From: CAVYPR01 sp052145775
GTDB taxonomy: Bacteria; Actinomycetota; Acidimicrobiia; Acidimicrobiales; RAAP-2
Assembly: GCA_052145775.1 (NCBI GenBank)
Contig: JBKQNY010000193.1
Span: forward strand, 1 to 27,658
DNA: 27,658 nt
Direction: 5' to 3'
The notes beneath the pieces are model-generated. The model was given only the letters and a program-made list of their open reading frames with translations, ran no database searches and had not been told where the DNA came from. The translations under genes and the position numbers were made by a program. This document shows, piece after piece, positions 6,765 through 14,557 of the stretch; within the stretch, counting starts at the first letter, position 1; each line of letters starts with the position of its first letter.

Positions 6765-9087
6765 TGGCGTCGAGCTCCTCGGCGGTCATGAGGACCGCCC
6801 GGGCCTTCGAACCCTCGGAGGGGCCGACGACCCCCCGGCGCTCGAGCAGGTCCATTAGGCGGCCGGCCCGGGCGAACCCGACCCGCAGCTTGCGCTGGAG
6901 CATCGAGGTCGAGCCCAGCTGCGAGCGCACGACGAGCTCCATCGCCTGGCCCAGCAGCTCGTCGTCGTCGTCCTCCCCCACCGCCGCCCCGCCCGGCTCG
7001 TCGTCGACCCCCTCGATGCCCACCACCGGCTCGGCCCGGCGACCCTGGCGCCGCCAGTGGGCCACGACCTCGCGGACCTCGCGCTCGGAGACCCACGGAC
7101 CCTGCAGCCGGCGCGGGATCGAGGAGGACGCGGTGAGCAGGAGCATGTCGCCCTTGCCGATGAGGCGCTCGGCCCCGGGCTGGTCGAGGATGACCCGGCT
7201 GTCGGCCAGCGAGGAGACCGAGAACGCCATCCGGCTGGGGATGTTGGCCTTGATCACCCCGGTGATCACGTCGACCGAGGGCCGCTGGGTGGCGAGCACC
7301 AGGTGAATGCCGACCGCCCGGGCCATCTGGGCGATCCGGCAGACCGAGTCCTCGACGTCGCGCGCCGCCACCATCATGAGGTCATTCAGCTCGTCGACCA
7401 CCACCAGCACGAAGGGGAGGCGCTCGGGGCCCACTGTGGCCTCGTCCACGTCGTCGGGCTCCTCGGCGTCGGCACCCCGGGCGGGGCCGGGCGGCGGCTC
7501 GAGCTCGCCGCGGTCGACGGCCTCGTTGTAGCCGGTGATGTCGCGCACCCCGTACTCGGCCAGCAGGTTGTAGCGGCGCTCCATCTCCTTCACCGCCCAC
7601 GCCAGGGCGTTGGCCGCCTTCTTGGGGTCCACGACCACCTGGGTGAGCAGGTGCGGCAGGTCGTTGTACTGCCCGAGCTCGACGCGCTTGGGGTCGACCA
7701 GGATCATCCGCACCTCGTCGGGGGTGGCCCGCATCAGCACCGAGGTCACCAGCGAGTTGATGCACGACGACTTCCCGGCGCCGGTGGCCCCCGAGATGAG
7801 GACGTGGGGCATCTCCGCCAGATTCACCATCACCGCCCGCCCGGCGATGTCGCGCCCGAGCGCCACCTCGAGCGGGTGGGTGGCTCGCTCGGCCTCCTCG
7901 GAGGCGAGGATGTCACCGAGCGAGACCAGCTGGCGCTGGCGGTTCGGGACCTCCACCCCGATGGCCGACCGGCCGGGGATGGGGGCGAGGATGCGGACGT
8001 CGGGTGAGGCCATGGCGTAGGCGATGTCGCGCGAGAGGCTGGTCACCCTCGACACCTTCACCCCCGGTCCCAGCTCGAGCTCGAAGCGGGTGACGGTGGG
8101 TCCGACGGTCCGGCCGAGCAGGCGGGTCTGCACCCCGTGGGCGGCCAGGGCGTCGACGAGGTCGACGCCGGCCTGGTCGAGCTGGCGCTCGTCGAGCCGC
8201 TGCGCCTTGGAGTGCGAGAGGAGCTCGGGCGGCGGCAGCACCCACGCCCCGGCCTGCGGGGCGGGGCCGGGGCGGGCCGGGAGCTCGGCCGCCCGGCGGG
8301 CCGGCGCCGGTTCCTCCGCCTCCTCCTCGATGTCGGTCCCGTCGTCGCCGTCGAAGACGGCATCGGGCTCGGGCTCCGCGTCGGCCGGTGCGTCGATCGG
8401 CGGGACGGGCGGATGCTGCGCCGTGTCCGGCTCGGGCGGCATCTCCACCGGGGTGGTCACCCCGACCCACCACCGCCGGACGCCGCGCCCGGCGGTGGTG
8501 GCGCCGGCGGCCACCCCCCGTCCGAACGTGCCCAGGGAGACCCCGGTCGAGAGCACCACCGCCACCACCACCGCGGCCACGAGCACCACCACCGCGCCGG
8601 CGGTGCCCAGCCCGAGCTCGAGGGGGCGGCCCACCAGGGCGCCGAGGTAGCCGCCGGCGGACCGCAGGTCCCCGGTCGTGGCCCCCAGCGTGGGCGAGCC
8701 CCCGGCCAGCTCGCACAGCCCGGCCAGGGCGCAGAGGCCGAGGGCGGCCCCCACCACGGTGCGCACCGGCTCGGGCCGGTGGCGGCCGGCGATGATGAGC
8801 ACGCCGGCGGCGATGGCCAGCGGCGGGAGGAGGTAGCGGGTCCACCCGATCGCCGAGCCGAGGAGGTTGTCGACCCCCCGGCCCACCCAGCCGGCGGCGC
8901 CGCCGTAGAGGGCGAGGGCGAGCAGGACCCCCACGGTGACCAGGCCGATCGCCCACAGGTCGGCGGCGTGGTCGGCCAGGAGGCCCGGCTCGGGCTCGGC
9001 GGCCCGGTGGCGCGGCGGGCCCTTGCGCCCGCGCTGGGGCGTACGGGCAGGTGAGCGGCTCGAGGCCGACCCCTTGGTGGTCACCAC
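6754..9087 (-). CDS. ftsK: DNA translocase FtsK/SpoIIIE
   Basis: Septal ATP-driven DNA pump that clears and resolves chromosome ends at division. With the GTG at 9087 it has 777 residues: about four membrane segments (roughly 42-66, 84-101, 112-128, 165-182), an acidic Pro/Asp/Glu linker (about 215-275), the alpha/beta motor with Walker A GATGAGKS (433-440) and Walker B VLVVVDELNDL (Asp565-Glu566), and a C-terminal winged-helix gamma domain (about 708-773; QLGSTSMLQRKLRVGFARAGRLM in two halves), which reads KOPS-type sites. An in-frame TTG at 9111 overlaps a possible -10 (TAGCCT, 9111-9116), so I prefer the GTG. Neither has a good ribosome site. It is divergent from the LexA-controlled radical SAM gene. 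Confidence 0.95.
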   Translation of the reverse strand: MVTTKGSASSRSPARTPQRGRKGPPRHRAAEPEPGLLADHAADLWAIGLVTVGVLLALALYGGAAGWVGRGVDNLLGSAIGWTRYLLPPLAIAAGVLIIAGRHRPEPVRTVVGAALGLCALAGLCELAGGSPTLGATTGDLRSAGGYLGALVGRPLELGLGTAGAVVVLVAAVVVAVVLSTGVSLGTFGRGVAAGATTAGRGVRRWWVGVTTPVEMPPEPDTAQHPPVPPIDAPADAEPEPDAVFDGDDGTDIEEEAEEPAPARRAAELPARPGPAPQAGAWVLPPPELLSHSKAQRLDERQLDQAGVDLVDALAAHGVQTRLLGRTVGPTVTRFELELGPGVKVSRVTSLSRDIAYAMASPDVRILAPIPGRSAIGVEVPNRQRQLVSLGDILASEEAERATHPLEVALGRDIAGRAVMVNLAEMPHVLISGATGAGKSSCINSLVTSVLMRATPDEVRMILVDPKRVELGQYNDLPHLLTQVVVDPKKAANALAWAVKEMERRYNLLAEYGVRDITGYNEAVDRGELEPPPGPARGADAEEPDDVDEATVGPERLPFVLVVVDELNDLMMVAARDVEDSVCRIAQMARAVGIHLVLATQRPSVDVITGVIKANIPSRMAFSVSSLADSRVILDQPGAERLIGKGDMLLLTASSSIPRRLQGPWVSEREVREVVAHWRRQGRRAEPVVGIEGVDDEPGGAAVGEDDDDELLGQAMELVVRSQLGSTSMLQRKLRVGFARAGRLMDLLERRGVVGPSEGSKARAVLMTAEELDASGR

Positions 9088-9103
9088 AGCGCCGTCACCA
9101 CAG
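9080..9103. repeat. 10-bp direct repeat at the ftsK start
   Basis: GTCACCACAG occurs at 9080-9089 and again at 9094-9103, a 14-base period, spanning the ftsK start codon. It may be chance or a regulator site; no known operator is recognised. Confidence 0.4.
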
Positions 9104-9153
9104 TGCGTCAAGGCTAGTGCCGCAGGGGTCGCCTCCGGGGGACGGCGGGGCGG

Positions 9154-9181
9154 TTGTTATCGAACACCTGTTCGCTATGAT
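9154..9181 (+). promoter_or_regulatory. Promoter of the radical SAM gene with operator in its spacer
   Basis: TTGTTA (9154-9159) and TATGAT (9176-9181) are 16 bases apart, near-consensus for the -35 and -10. Transcription would start about seven bases later, at the GTG at 9189, giving a leaderless mRNA. The two ATGs at 9177 and 9180 lie inside the -10 box and would not be transcribed. The whole spacer is occupied by the LexA-like palindrome. Confidence 0.75.
9160..9175 (+). promoter_or_regulatory. LexA (SOS) box
   Basis: TCGAACACCTGTTCGC matches the actinobacterial SOS box TCGAAC-N4-GTTCGA at 11 of 12 defined positions (only the last base differs). It exactly fills the -35/-10 spacer, so bound LexA should block polymerase. 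It is about 70 bases from the ftsK start on the other strand. Confidence 0.85.
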
Positions 9182-9188
9182 GGCGGTC

Positions 9189-10259
9189 GTGGCCGCCCGC
9201 ACGCCAGCCCGCCTCCGCTGGAGCACGGCCGAGGAGGAGGACGCCTCCGCCCTCTTCCCCGACGAGTCGGCCGCCGGCCGCCACGTGGGCACGGGCGAGT
9301 ACGCCGGGATGGAGTTCTTCCACGTCAAGGCGCGCTCGGTGATCAACCGGGTGCCCGAGTCCAGCCGGGTGCCCTTCCGCTACACCGTCAACCCCTACCG
9401 CGGCTGCAGCCACGCCTGCACCTACTGCTTCGCCCGGCCCACCCACCACTACCTGGGCCTTGGGACCGGCGAGGACTTCGAGCGCCGGATCGTGGTCAAG
9501 GTGAACGCGGTCGAGCGTGTGCGGGCCGAGCTGCGCGCCCTGTCCTGGGCCGGCGACCACGTGGCCATGGGGACCGACACCGACCCCTACCAGCACGCCG
9601 AGGGCAAGTACCACCTCACCCGGGGGATCGTCGAGGCGCTGGGCGAGGCGCGCAACCCCTTCAGCATCCTCACCAAGTCCACCCTGATCCTGCGCGATCT
9701 CGGGCACCTGGCGGCCGCCGCCCGGCGGGCGCCCGTGCACTGCTGCCTCTCGGTGGGCACCTTGGACCCCGAGGTGTGGCGGCTGACCGAGCCGCGCGCC
9801 GCCCCGCCCGGCCAGCGGCTGGCCGCCGTCCGCAAGCTCAACGAGGCGGGCATCCCTTGCGGCGTCCTGGTGGCCCCGGTGCTCCCCGGCCTCTCCGACG
9901 GCGACGAGCAGGTGCGGGCGGTGGTGACGGCAGCCGCCGCCGCCGGGGCGGTCTCGGTGGCCGCCGTCCCCCTCCACCTGCGGCCCGGGGTGAAGGAGCA
10001 CTATCTCGGCTGGCTGACCTCGGCCCGGCCCGACCTGGTCCCGCTCTACGAGGACAGGTTCCGCCGCGGCGCCTACCAGCGGCGGGCCGAAAGCGAGCGG
10101 CTGTCGGCCCTGGTCGACGCGGCGCTGGCCGAGGCGCCGGCCCGGCCCGCGGCGTTGCGCGCCCCGTTCGGCCACCGCGGCCCCTCCCCCGGCGACGTCG
10201 GCCGCCACCCGGCCGGGGCCGCCCGGCGGTCCGGGGCCGAGCAGCTCCGGCTGCTGTGA
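9189..10259 (+). CDS. Rv2578c-family radical SAM protein
   Basis: A 356-residue radical SAM enzyme of the family named after mycobacterial Rv2578c, distantly like spore photoproduct lyase; the reaction is not established. The cluster motif is NPYRGCSHACTYCFARPTHHY with Cys73, Cys77 and Cys80. The downstream segments GTDTDPYQHAEG, SILTKSTLILRDL and VLVAPVLPGLSDG follow the family pattern as I recall it. The frame is open upstream, but the promoter layout puts the transcription start at the GTG at 9189. That start also matches the short N-terminus of Rv2578c, where MRW aligns with residues 9-11 (LRW). The Pro/Arg/Ala-rich last 45 residues look disordered. The LexA box points to a DNA-damage role, which is an inference. 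Confidence 0.9.
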   Translation: MAARTPARLRWSTAEEEDASALFPDESAAGRHVGTGEYAGMEFFHVKARSVINRVPESSRVPFRYTVNPYRGCSHACTYCFARPTHHYLGLGTGEDFERRIVVKVNAVERVRAELRALSWAGDHVAMGTDTDPYQHAEGKYHLTRGIVEALGEARNPFSILTKSTLILRDLGHLAAAARRAPVHCCLSVGTLDPEVWRLTEPRAAPPGQRLAAVRKLNEAGIPCGVLVAPVLPGLSDGDEQVRAVVTAAAAAGAVSVAAVPLHLRPGVKEHYLGWLTSARPDLVPLYEDRFRRGAYQRRAESERLSALVDAALAEAPARPAALRAPFGHRGPSPGDVGRHPAGAARRSGAEQLRLL

Positions 10260-10294
10260 CCCGCGCCCTCGCTCGCCCGACCGGCCCGGGTCCC

Positions 10295-10300
10295 TAAGGT
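10295..10300 (+). promoter_or_regulatory. Candidate -10 box for the DsbA-fold gene
   Basis: TAAGGT lies six bases before the GTG at 10307, in the 47-base gap after the radical SAM gene, the spacing expected for a leaderless transcript. No -35 is evident. Confidence 0.45.
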
Positions 10301-10306
10301 CTGTTG

Positions 10307-10942
10307 GTGGCACTGCTCGAGGTCTACGCCGACGTCGGGTGCCCCTTCACCCACGTGGGGCTGGCCTGGGTGGTCGAGCGGCGCCGACGCCTCGGACGGG
10401 AGGACCTGGCCGTGCACGTGCGGAGCTGGCCGCTCGAGCTGGTGAACGGCCGGCCGCTCGACCCCGCGGCGGTCGCCGACCACGTGCGCGAGCTGCGCCA
10501 GCAGGTGACCCCCGACCTCTTCTGCGGATTCGACCCCGCGGCCTTCCCCGCCACCACCCTGCCGGCGCTGGCCCTGGCCGCCTCCGCCTACGAACGCGGG
10601 CTCGGCGTGGGCGAGGCGGTGAGCCTGGATCTGCGCCGCGCCCTCTTCGAGGAGGGCCGCGACGTCTCGGACCCCGACGTCCTCGACGAGGTGGCCCGGG
10701 CCCACGGGCTCGAGGGCGCCGGCCGCGACGAGGCCGCGGTACGCCGCGAGTGGCAGGAGGGAACAGCACGCGGCGTGCGGGGCTCCCCCCACTTCTTCTG
10801 CGGGGCCAACGACGTGTTCTGCCCGTCGCTCGACATCGGGCGCGACGCCGAGGGCCACCTGCAGGTCCACCGCTCGGTCGAGCTGCTCGACGCCTTCCTC
10901 TCCAATTGCGTGGGGCTCGCGCCGGCCCCGCCGGCCCCCTGA
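10307..10942 (+). CDS. DsbA-family thioredoxin-fold protein
   Basis: A 211-residue protein of the DsbA/FrnE/2-hydroxychromene-2-carboxylate isomerase superfamily. The N-terminal strand LLEVYADVGCPFTHVG holds a CPFT motif (Cys12), so the second Cys of a CxxC pair is missing. The late segment RGVRGSPHFF supplies the cis-Pro loop. A helical insert lies between (about 60-150). Cys residues in HFFCGANDVFCPSL near the end could act as partners. No signal peptide is present, so a cytoplasmic role is likely, either glutathione/mycothiol-transferase or isomerase-like, or a thiol oxidoreductase. The GTG at 10307 was preferred over the TTG three bases before because of the TAAGGT spacing. The substrate is unknown. 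Confidence 0.8.
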   Translation: MALLEVYADVGCPFTHVGLAWVVERRRRLGREDLAVHVRSWPLELVNGRPLDPAAVADHVRELRQQVTPDLFCGFDPAAFPATTLPALALAASAYERGLGVGEAVSLDLRRALFEEGRDVSDPDVLDEVARAHGLEGAGRDEAAVRREWQEGTARGVRGSPHFFCGANDVFCPSLDIGRDAEGHLQVHRSVELLDAFLSNCVGLAPAPPAP

Positions 10943-10967
10943 GCGTCCGCCGCTGCGTGCCCACCCC

Positions 10968-10996
10968 TTGACGGCGGGCCCTCGCTGTCCCATACT
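10968..10996 (+). promoter_or_regulatory. Promoter of the GntR-ABC operon
   Basis: TTGACG (10968-10973), 17 bases, then CATACT (10991-10996). The predicted transcription start is near 11003, inside the palindrome at 10996-11015. The leader carries a GAGG ribosome site five bases before the GTG of the GntR gene. Confidence 0.7.
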
Positions 10997-11015
10997 TCAC
11001 TAGGTTCCTAGTGAA
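10996..11015 (+). promoter_or_regulatory. Palindromic GntR operator
   Basis: TTCACTAGGTTCCTAGTGAA is a perfect inverted repeat of 9 bp around a 2-base centre. It covers the end of the -10 box and the predicted transcription start of the operon that begins with its own GntR gene, the standard place for an autorepressor operator. Confidence 0.75.
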
Positions 11016-11026
11016 ATGAGGATGGC

Positions 11027-11419
11027 GTGATCCAGTTCTACCTCGACAACCGTTCCGGGGTCGCCCCCTACCTCCAGCTGGTCCAGCAGGTCCGCCGGGC
11101 CCTCAAGCTCGGCTTCCTCCAGGAGGGGGACCAACTCCCCACGGTGAAGGACGTGGTGGCCACGGTGGCCATCAACCCCAACACCGTCTTCAAGGCCTAC
11201 CGCGAGCTCGAGCACGAGGGGCTGGTGGCCGGGCGGACCGGGGTAGGCACCTTCGTGGTGCGCACGTTGGCCGACAACACGCTGTTCGCCCACGGGCCGC
11301 TGCGCGAAGGGATGCGGCGGTGGCTGGCCCGGGCCCGGGCGGCGGGCCTCGACGAGGAGAGCATCGAGGCCCTGTTCCGCGACTGCTTTCGGGACGCCTC
11401 CATGGTCGACGTAGGGTGA
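11027..11419 (+). CDS. GntR-family regulator, YtrA subfamily
   Basis: A 130-residue DNA-binding repressor. The N-terminal winged helix shows the recognition pattern LPTVKDVVATVAINPNTVFKAYRELEHEGL in two parts (about 37-66) and the wing GRTGVGTFV (69-77). Only a short helical tail (about 85-130) follows, as in the YtrA subfamily, which has no large effector domain. The GTG at 11027 has GAGG five bases upstream. The stop overlaps the ATPase start by four bases (GTGA). YtrA-type genes usually control the ABC transporter they precede, often one induced by cell-envelope antibiotics; the effector here is not known. An operator-like palindrome lies just upstream. Confidence 0.93.
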   Translation: MIQFYLDNRSGVAPYLQLVQQVRRALKLGFLQEGDQLPTVKDVVATVAINPNTVFKAYRELEHEGLVAGRTGVGTFVVRTLADNTLFAHGPLREGMRRWLARARAAGLDEESIEALFRDCFRDASMVDVG

Positions 11420-12312
11420 CCGCCGTCCTCGAGGCCCACGGGTTGGGCAAGCGGTTCCGCCGCCGCTGGGCGCTCACCGACTGCACGCTGGCGATCCCCG
11501 CCGGCCACGTGGTCGGGGTGGTGGGGCCCAACGGGGCGGGGAAGTCGACCCTGCTCAACCTGGCCGCCGGCCTCCTGGCCCCCACCACCGGGTCCGTCTC
11601 GGTCCTCGGCTCGCTGCCGGCCGCCGACGCCGAGCAGCTCGGCCGGTTGGGGTTCGTCGCCCAGGACACCCCCCTCTACGGCTCGCTGCGGGTCGCCGAC
11701 CACCTGTCCCTGGGGGCGCACACCAACCCGCGCTGGGACTCGGCGGCGGCCGGGCGCCGCCTGGCCGACGTCGGCCTCGACCCGGGCCAGCGGGCGGGCA
11801 AGCTCTCAGGCGGCCAGCGCGCCCAGCTGGCCCTCACCATGGCCATCGCCAAGCGGCCCGAGGTCCTCCTGCTCGACGAGCCGGTGGCCAGCCTCGACCC
11901 GCTCGCCCGGCGCGAGTTCCTCTCGGTGCTCATGGAGACGGTGACCGAGCAGGGCACGAGCGTGGTGCTCTCCTCGCACCTGGTCTCCGACATCGAGCGG
12001 GTCTGTGACTTCCTCGTCGTGCTCGTGTCCTCCAAGGTGCAGCTGATCGGCGAGGTGGACGACCTCCTCACGTCCCATCACCGGCTGGTGGGCCCGCGCC
12101 TCGACCCCGGCGACCTCCTGGCCAACCAGTTCGTGGTCGAGGCCGGCCACGCCCGACGTCAGAGCACCCTCCTCGTGCGCTCCGACGGACCGGTCCTCGA
12201 CCCGCGCTGGACCATCGAGCAGGTCGGGCTGGAGGACCTGGTCCTCGCCTACATGGGCCACGGGCGCGAGCAAGCCGCTGACGGCCGCGTCCCCGAGGAG
12301 GGACAGCGGTGA
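11416..12312 (+). CDS. ABC transporter ATP-binding protein
   Basis: The 298-residue ATPase subunit of an ABC-2-type exporter. Motifs in order: Walker A GPNGAGKS (37-44), Q-loop Gln83, signature LSGGQ (130-134), Walker B LLLDEP (151-156) and H-loop His188. A C-terminal part of about 80 residues after 215 is typical of drug or antibiotic exporters. The start is the GTG at 11416, which overlaps the GntR stop by four bases. Its own stop overlaps the permease start by four bases, so the three genes are translationally coupled. The ATPase should pair with the permease encoded next. The transported compound cannot be named. Confidence 0.95.
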   Translation: MTAVLEAHGLGKRFRRRWALTDCTLAIPAGHVVGVVGPNGAGKSTLLNLAAGLLAPTTGSVSVLGSLPAADAEQLGRLGFVAQDTPLYGSLRVADHLSLGAHTNPRWDSAAAGRRLADVGLDPGQRAGKLSGGQRAQLALTMAIAKRPEVLLLDEPVASLDPLARREFLSVLMETVTEQGTSVVLSSHLVSDIERVCDFLVVLVSSKVQLIGEVDDLLTSHHRLVGPRLDPGDLLANQFVVEAGHARRQSTLLVRSDGPVLDPRWTIEQVGLEDLVLAYMGHGREQAADGRVPEEGQR

Positions 12313-13370
12313 TCTGGCTCGCCTGGCGCCAGTTCCGCACCCAGTTCCTCGTGGGGCTCGGGCTGCTGGTGGCCGTCGCGGTGGCCCTGGCCGCCACCGG
12401 CCCGAGCATCCTCCACCTCTACGACACGACCGTTGCGGGCTGCGCGGCCCGCGGCGACTGCCAGTCGGCCCTCTCCAACTTCGAGGACAAGACCCGCTGG
12501 GCGGTCGGCGTCGAGGACCTCGTGCTGTTCGCGCCGGCGCTGCTCGGGATCTTCTGGGGCGCCCCGCTCGTCGCCCGCGAACTCGAGACCGGCACCTTCC
12601 GACTCGCCTGGACCCAGAGCGTGACCCGCTCGCGCTGGGTGGTCGTGAAGCTCGTGTTGGGCACGGTGGCCGCCATGGTGGTGGCCGCGGCGCTGGTGCT
12701 CATGGTGGCCTGGTGGTCGAGCCCCATCGACCGGCTCCACAGCTCGCCCTTCAGCGCGTTCGACCGGCGCGGCCTCCTGCCGGTCGCCTACGCCGGCTTC
12801 GCCGTCGTGCTCGGGGTCGCACTCGGCGTCCTCGTGCGGCGGACCGTGCCGGCGATGGCCGCCGCGCTCGGGGTCTTCGCGGCCGCCCGCCTCCTCGTGG
12901 GCACCTGGATCCGACCCCGCCTCCTCCCCCCGGTCCACCTGGTCACCGCGTACTTCGGCCCCACACCCAACGGTTCGGCAACAACGCTCGCACAGGTGCC
13001 CGGGCAGCCGTCGGCCTGGGTCGTCTCGACACAGATCGTCGACCGCGCCGGGCACGTCGTCGGCCACAACGGCGGCGTTGGGCCCAACGGGAACTTCGAG
13101 TTCCGGCAGAACAACGGGGGCACGGCCACATTCATGGGGATGGGGAGGTGCCCGAACCACTTTCCGTCGGTCAGGGCCACACCCACACCCCCGGGCCTCC
13201 CGCACGCCGTGCGCGAGTGCGTGGCCAGCTTCCACCTTCACTCGGTGCTCGCCTACCAGCCCGCCGACCGCTACTGGGCCCTCCAGGGGCTGGAGGCGGC
13301 GGTCTTCGTGGTGGCCGCCCTGCTCCTGGCCGGCTTCACCTTGTGGTGGGTGCGCAAGAAGGTCCTCTGA
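12309..13370 (+). CDS. ABC-2 type transporter permease
   Basis: A 353-residue membrane protein that starts MIWLAWRQFRTQF, a hallmark of permeases found with YtrA-type GntR/ATPase pairs in actinobacteria. About six membrane segments are visible (roughly 13-30, 70-90, 113-134, 158-176, 180-198 and 325-347). A large region between the last two (about 205-320), presumably external, is rich in Gly, Asn and Pro and holds two Cys (in GRCPNHF and RECVASF) that could form a disulphide. The protein ends in the basic VRKKVL. It is the partner of the preceding ATPase; a four-base overlap indicates coupling. Confidence 0.9.
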   Translation: MIWLAWRQFRTQFLVGLGLLVAVAVALAATGPSILHLYDTTVAGCAARGDCQSALSNFEDKTRWAVGVEDLVLFAPALLGIFWGAPLVARELETGTFRLAWTQSVTRSRWVVVKLVLGTVAAMVVAAALVLMVAWWSSPIDRLHSSPFSAFDRRGLLPVAYAGFAVVLGVALGVLVRRTVPAMAAALGVFAAARLLVGTWIRPRLLPPVHLVTAYFGPTPNGSATTLAQVPGQPSAWVVSTQIVDRAGHVVGHNGGVGPNGNFEFRQNNGGTATFMGMGRCPNHFPSVRATPTPPGLPHAVRECVASFHLHSVLAYQPADRYWALQGLEAAVFVVAALLLAGFTLWWVRKKVL

Positions 13371-13383
13371 GGCGCAGCGCGCC

Positions 13384-13411
13384 GCGGGGCCAGGGCGCGG
13401 CCGCGCCCCGC
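13384..13411. terminator. GC hairpin between convergent genes
   Basis: GCGGGGC (13384-13390) pairs with GCCCCGC (13405-13411) around a loop that itself contains the palindrome GGGCGCGGCCGCGCCC (13393-13408). It lies between the ends of the permease gene and the secreted-protein gene and could act in both directions. No T-runs are present. Confidence 0.4.
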
Positions 13412-13447
13412 CACCCGGCGTGCGGGCGCCTCATGGCCGGCGCCTCG

Positions 13448-14557
13448 CTACGGCAGGGCGATCACGTGCGCGGTCCCTCCCGGCCCGGGAACGCCGACGC
13501 CGTTACCGACGGTGCCTGCGGTCCCGGGTTGGCCTGTGACGAACTGCGCCATCTCGCTGGCGTAGAGGTAGAGCGGTCGGCCGTCGTAGGTGACCTGTGT
13601 CCCCTCGAAGGTGTGCACGGTCCCCAGACTGGCGTCAGGCACGCCGCCGATCCCCGTCGGGGGGCCCTGGGTGAGCACGGGGATCCAGTTTGTTGTCGCC
13701 GGCCCGTACCCCGGGCCCGGAAGTCGGGGCGTCCCGAATGGCCCGTGGGACCAGGGGGGTCCCAGCGACGGCAACGTCGGGCATGTCCCTGGGCTCGACG
13801 GGTTGCTCTTGGGGAACGACGGCCACGGTGGCCCGGTCGGGCCGTTGCAGAAGTCATAGACCGTCGCGTGCACGCCGCCGGGTATCCCCAACTGTGGGTA
13901 CTCCTCGGCCGAGAGCACGCTCGCTCCCGACGGCAGCGTGCCGGGCTCGAGCACCCCCTGGCCGGTCGCCGGGTTCCCGGTGGTCGACGAGACCAGGTCC
14001 CACAGGCCGTGCCACGGCGGGAGCGGGAGGACGGTCTCCAAGAACCCCTCACCGAAGAATGTTGTCGGCGGTGAGAACAGGTAGAGCGGGTGGCCGGCGT
14101 AGGTGACCTGGAGGCCGACGCCCGGCCGGTAGACGACGCCGAGCAGGGCGCGCTGGACGCCGGGACCGGCGACCGGCGGTCCTGTGGTGGTGACCGCGGG
14201 CCACTCCGACGATGTCGGTCCTGTCGATGTCGCCGAGAATGTCGGGGGTCCGGTGCACGGGAACGTGCCGTTGAAGGTGACCTCGACTGTGGTCGTGCAG
14301 CCGAACTTCGGTGGATGGTCGCTCGAGATCAGGTAGATCGGGAACCTTGTCCCCTGGTGTGTCAGCACCAGAACGGGCCCGTATGTGGTGGTCACCTGTA
14401 AGTCGATGACGGCCGAGGGCCCGTGGGGCGGGCGCGGCGGGTGGTGGTGCCTGGGGAACGCCGCCCCCGAGGCCGGGGCCAGGCCGAACCAGGCCAGGCC
14501 GAGCACCGCCCCTCCGACAATGCCGCGTCGAGCGTACGTCCAACGACCTCCCGCCAT
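13448..14557 (-). CDS. Secreted protein with Lipoprotein_15-like repeats
   Basis: A 369-residue exported protein of unknown function. The N-terminal stretch (residues 8-32; Arg pair, hydrophobic core, then APASGAA) is a signal peptide with no lipobox Cys. A His/Pro-rich segment (HHHPPRPPHGP) follows. Two segments match the core of the secreted repeat family Lipoprotein_15 (PF03640; pattern LxTxxxxxGxQVTYxGxPLYxFxxD): residues 139-163 (GLQVTYAGHPLYLFSPP) and 311-335 (GTQVTYDGRPLYLYASE). The region between them is Pro/Gly/Thr-rich. Four Cys (87, 101, 237, 259) may form two disulphides. The ATG at 14557 has a G-rich ribosome site (GAGGGGG) about eight bases upstream. It lies 182 bases after rnj on the same strand and may have its own promoter, which I could not place. 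Confidence 0.85.
   Translation of the reverse strand: MAGGRWTYARRGIVGGAVLGLAWFGLAPASGAAFPRHHHPPRPPHGPSAVIDLQVTTTYGPVLVLTHQGTRFPIYLISSDHPPKFGCTTTVEVTFNGTFPCTGPPTFSATSTGPTSSEWPAVTTTGPPVAGPGVQRALLGVVYRPGVGLQVTYAGHPLYLFSPPTTFFGEGFLETVLPLPPWHGLWDLVSSTTGNPATGQGVLEPGTLPSGASVLSAEEYPQLGIPGGVHATVYDFCNGPTGPPWPSFPKSNPSSPGTCPTLPSLGPPWSHGPFGTPRLPGPGYGPATTNWIPVLTQGPPTGIGGVPDASLGTVHTFEGTQVTYDGRPLYLYASEMAQFVTGQPGTAGTVGNGVGVPGPGGTAHVIALP

Noticed and set aside
9177..9182. The ATG pair as start of the radical SAM gene
   Set aside because: They form part of the TATGAT -10 box; the GTG at 9189 agrees with the predicted transcription start and with family length.
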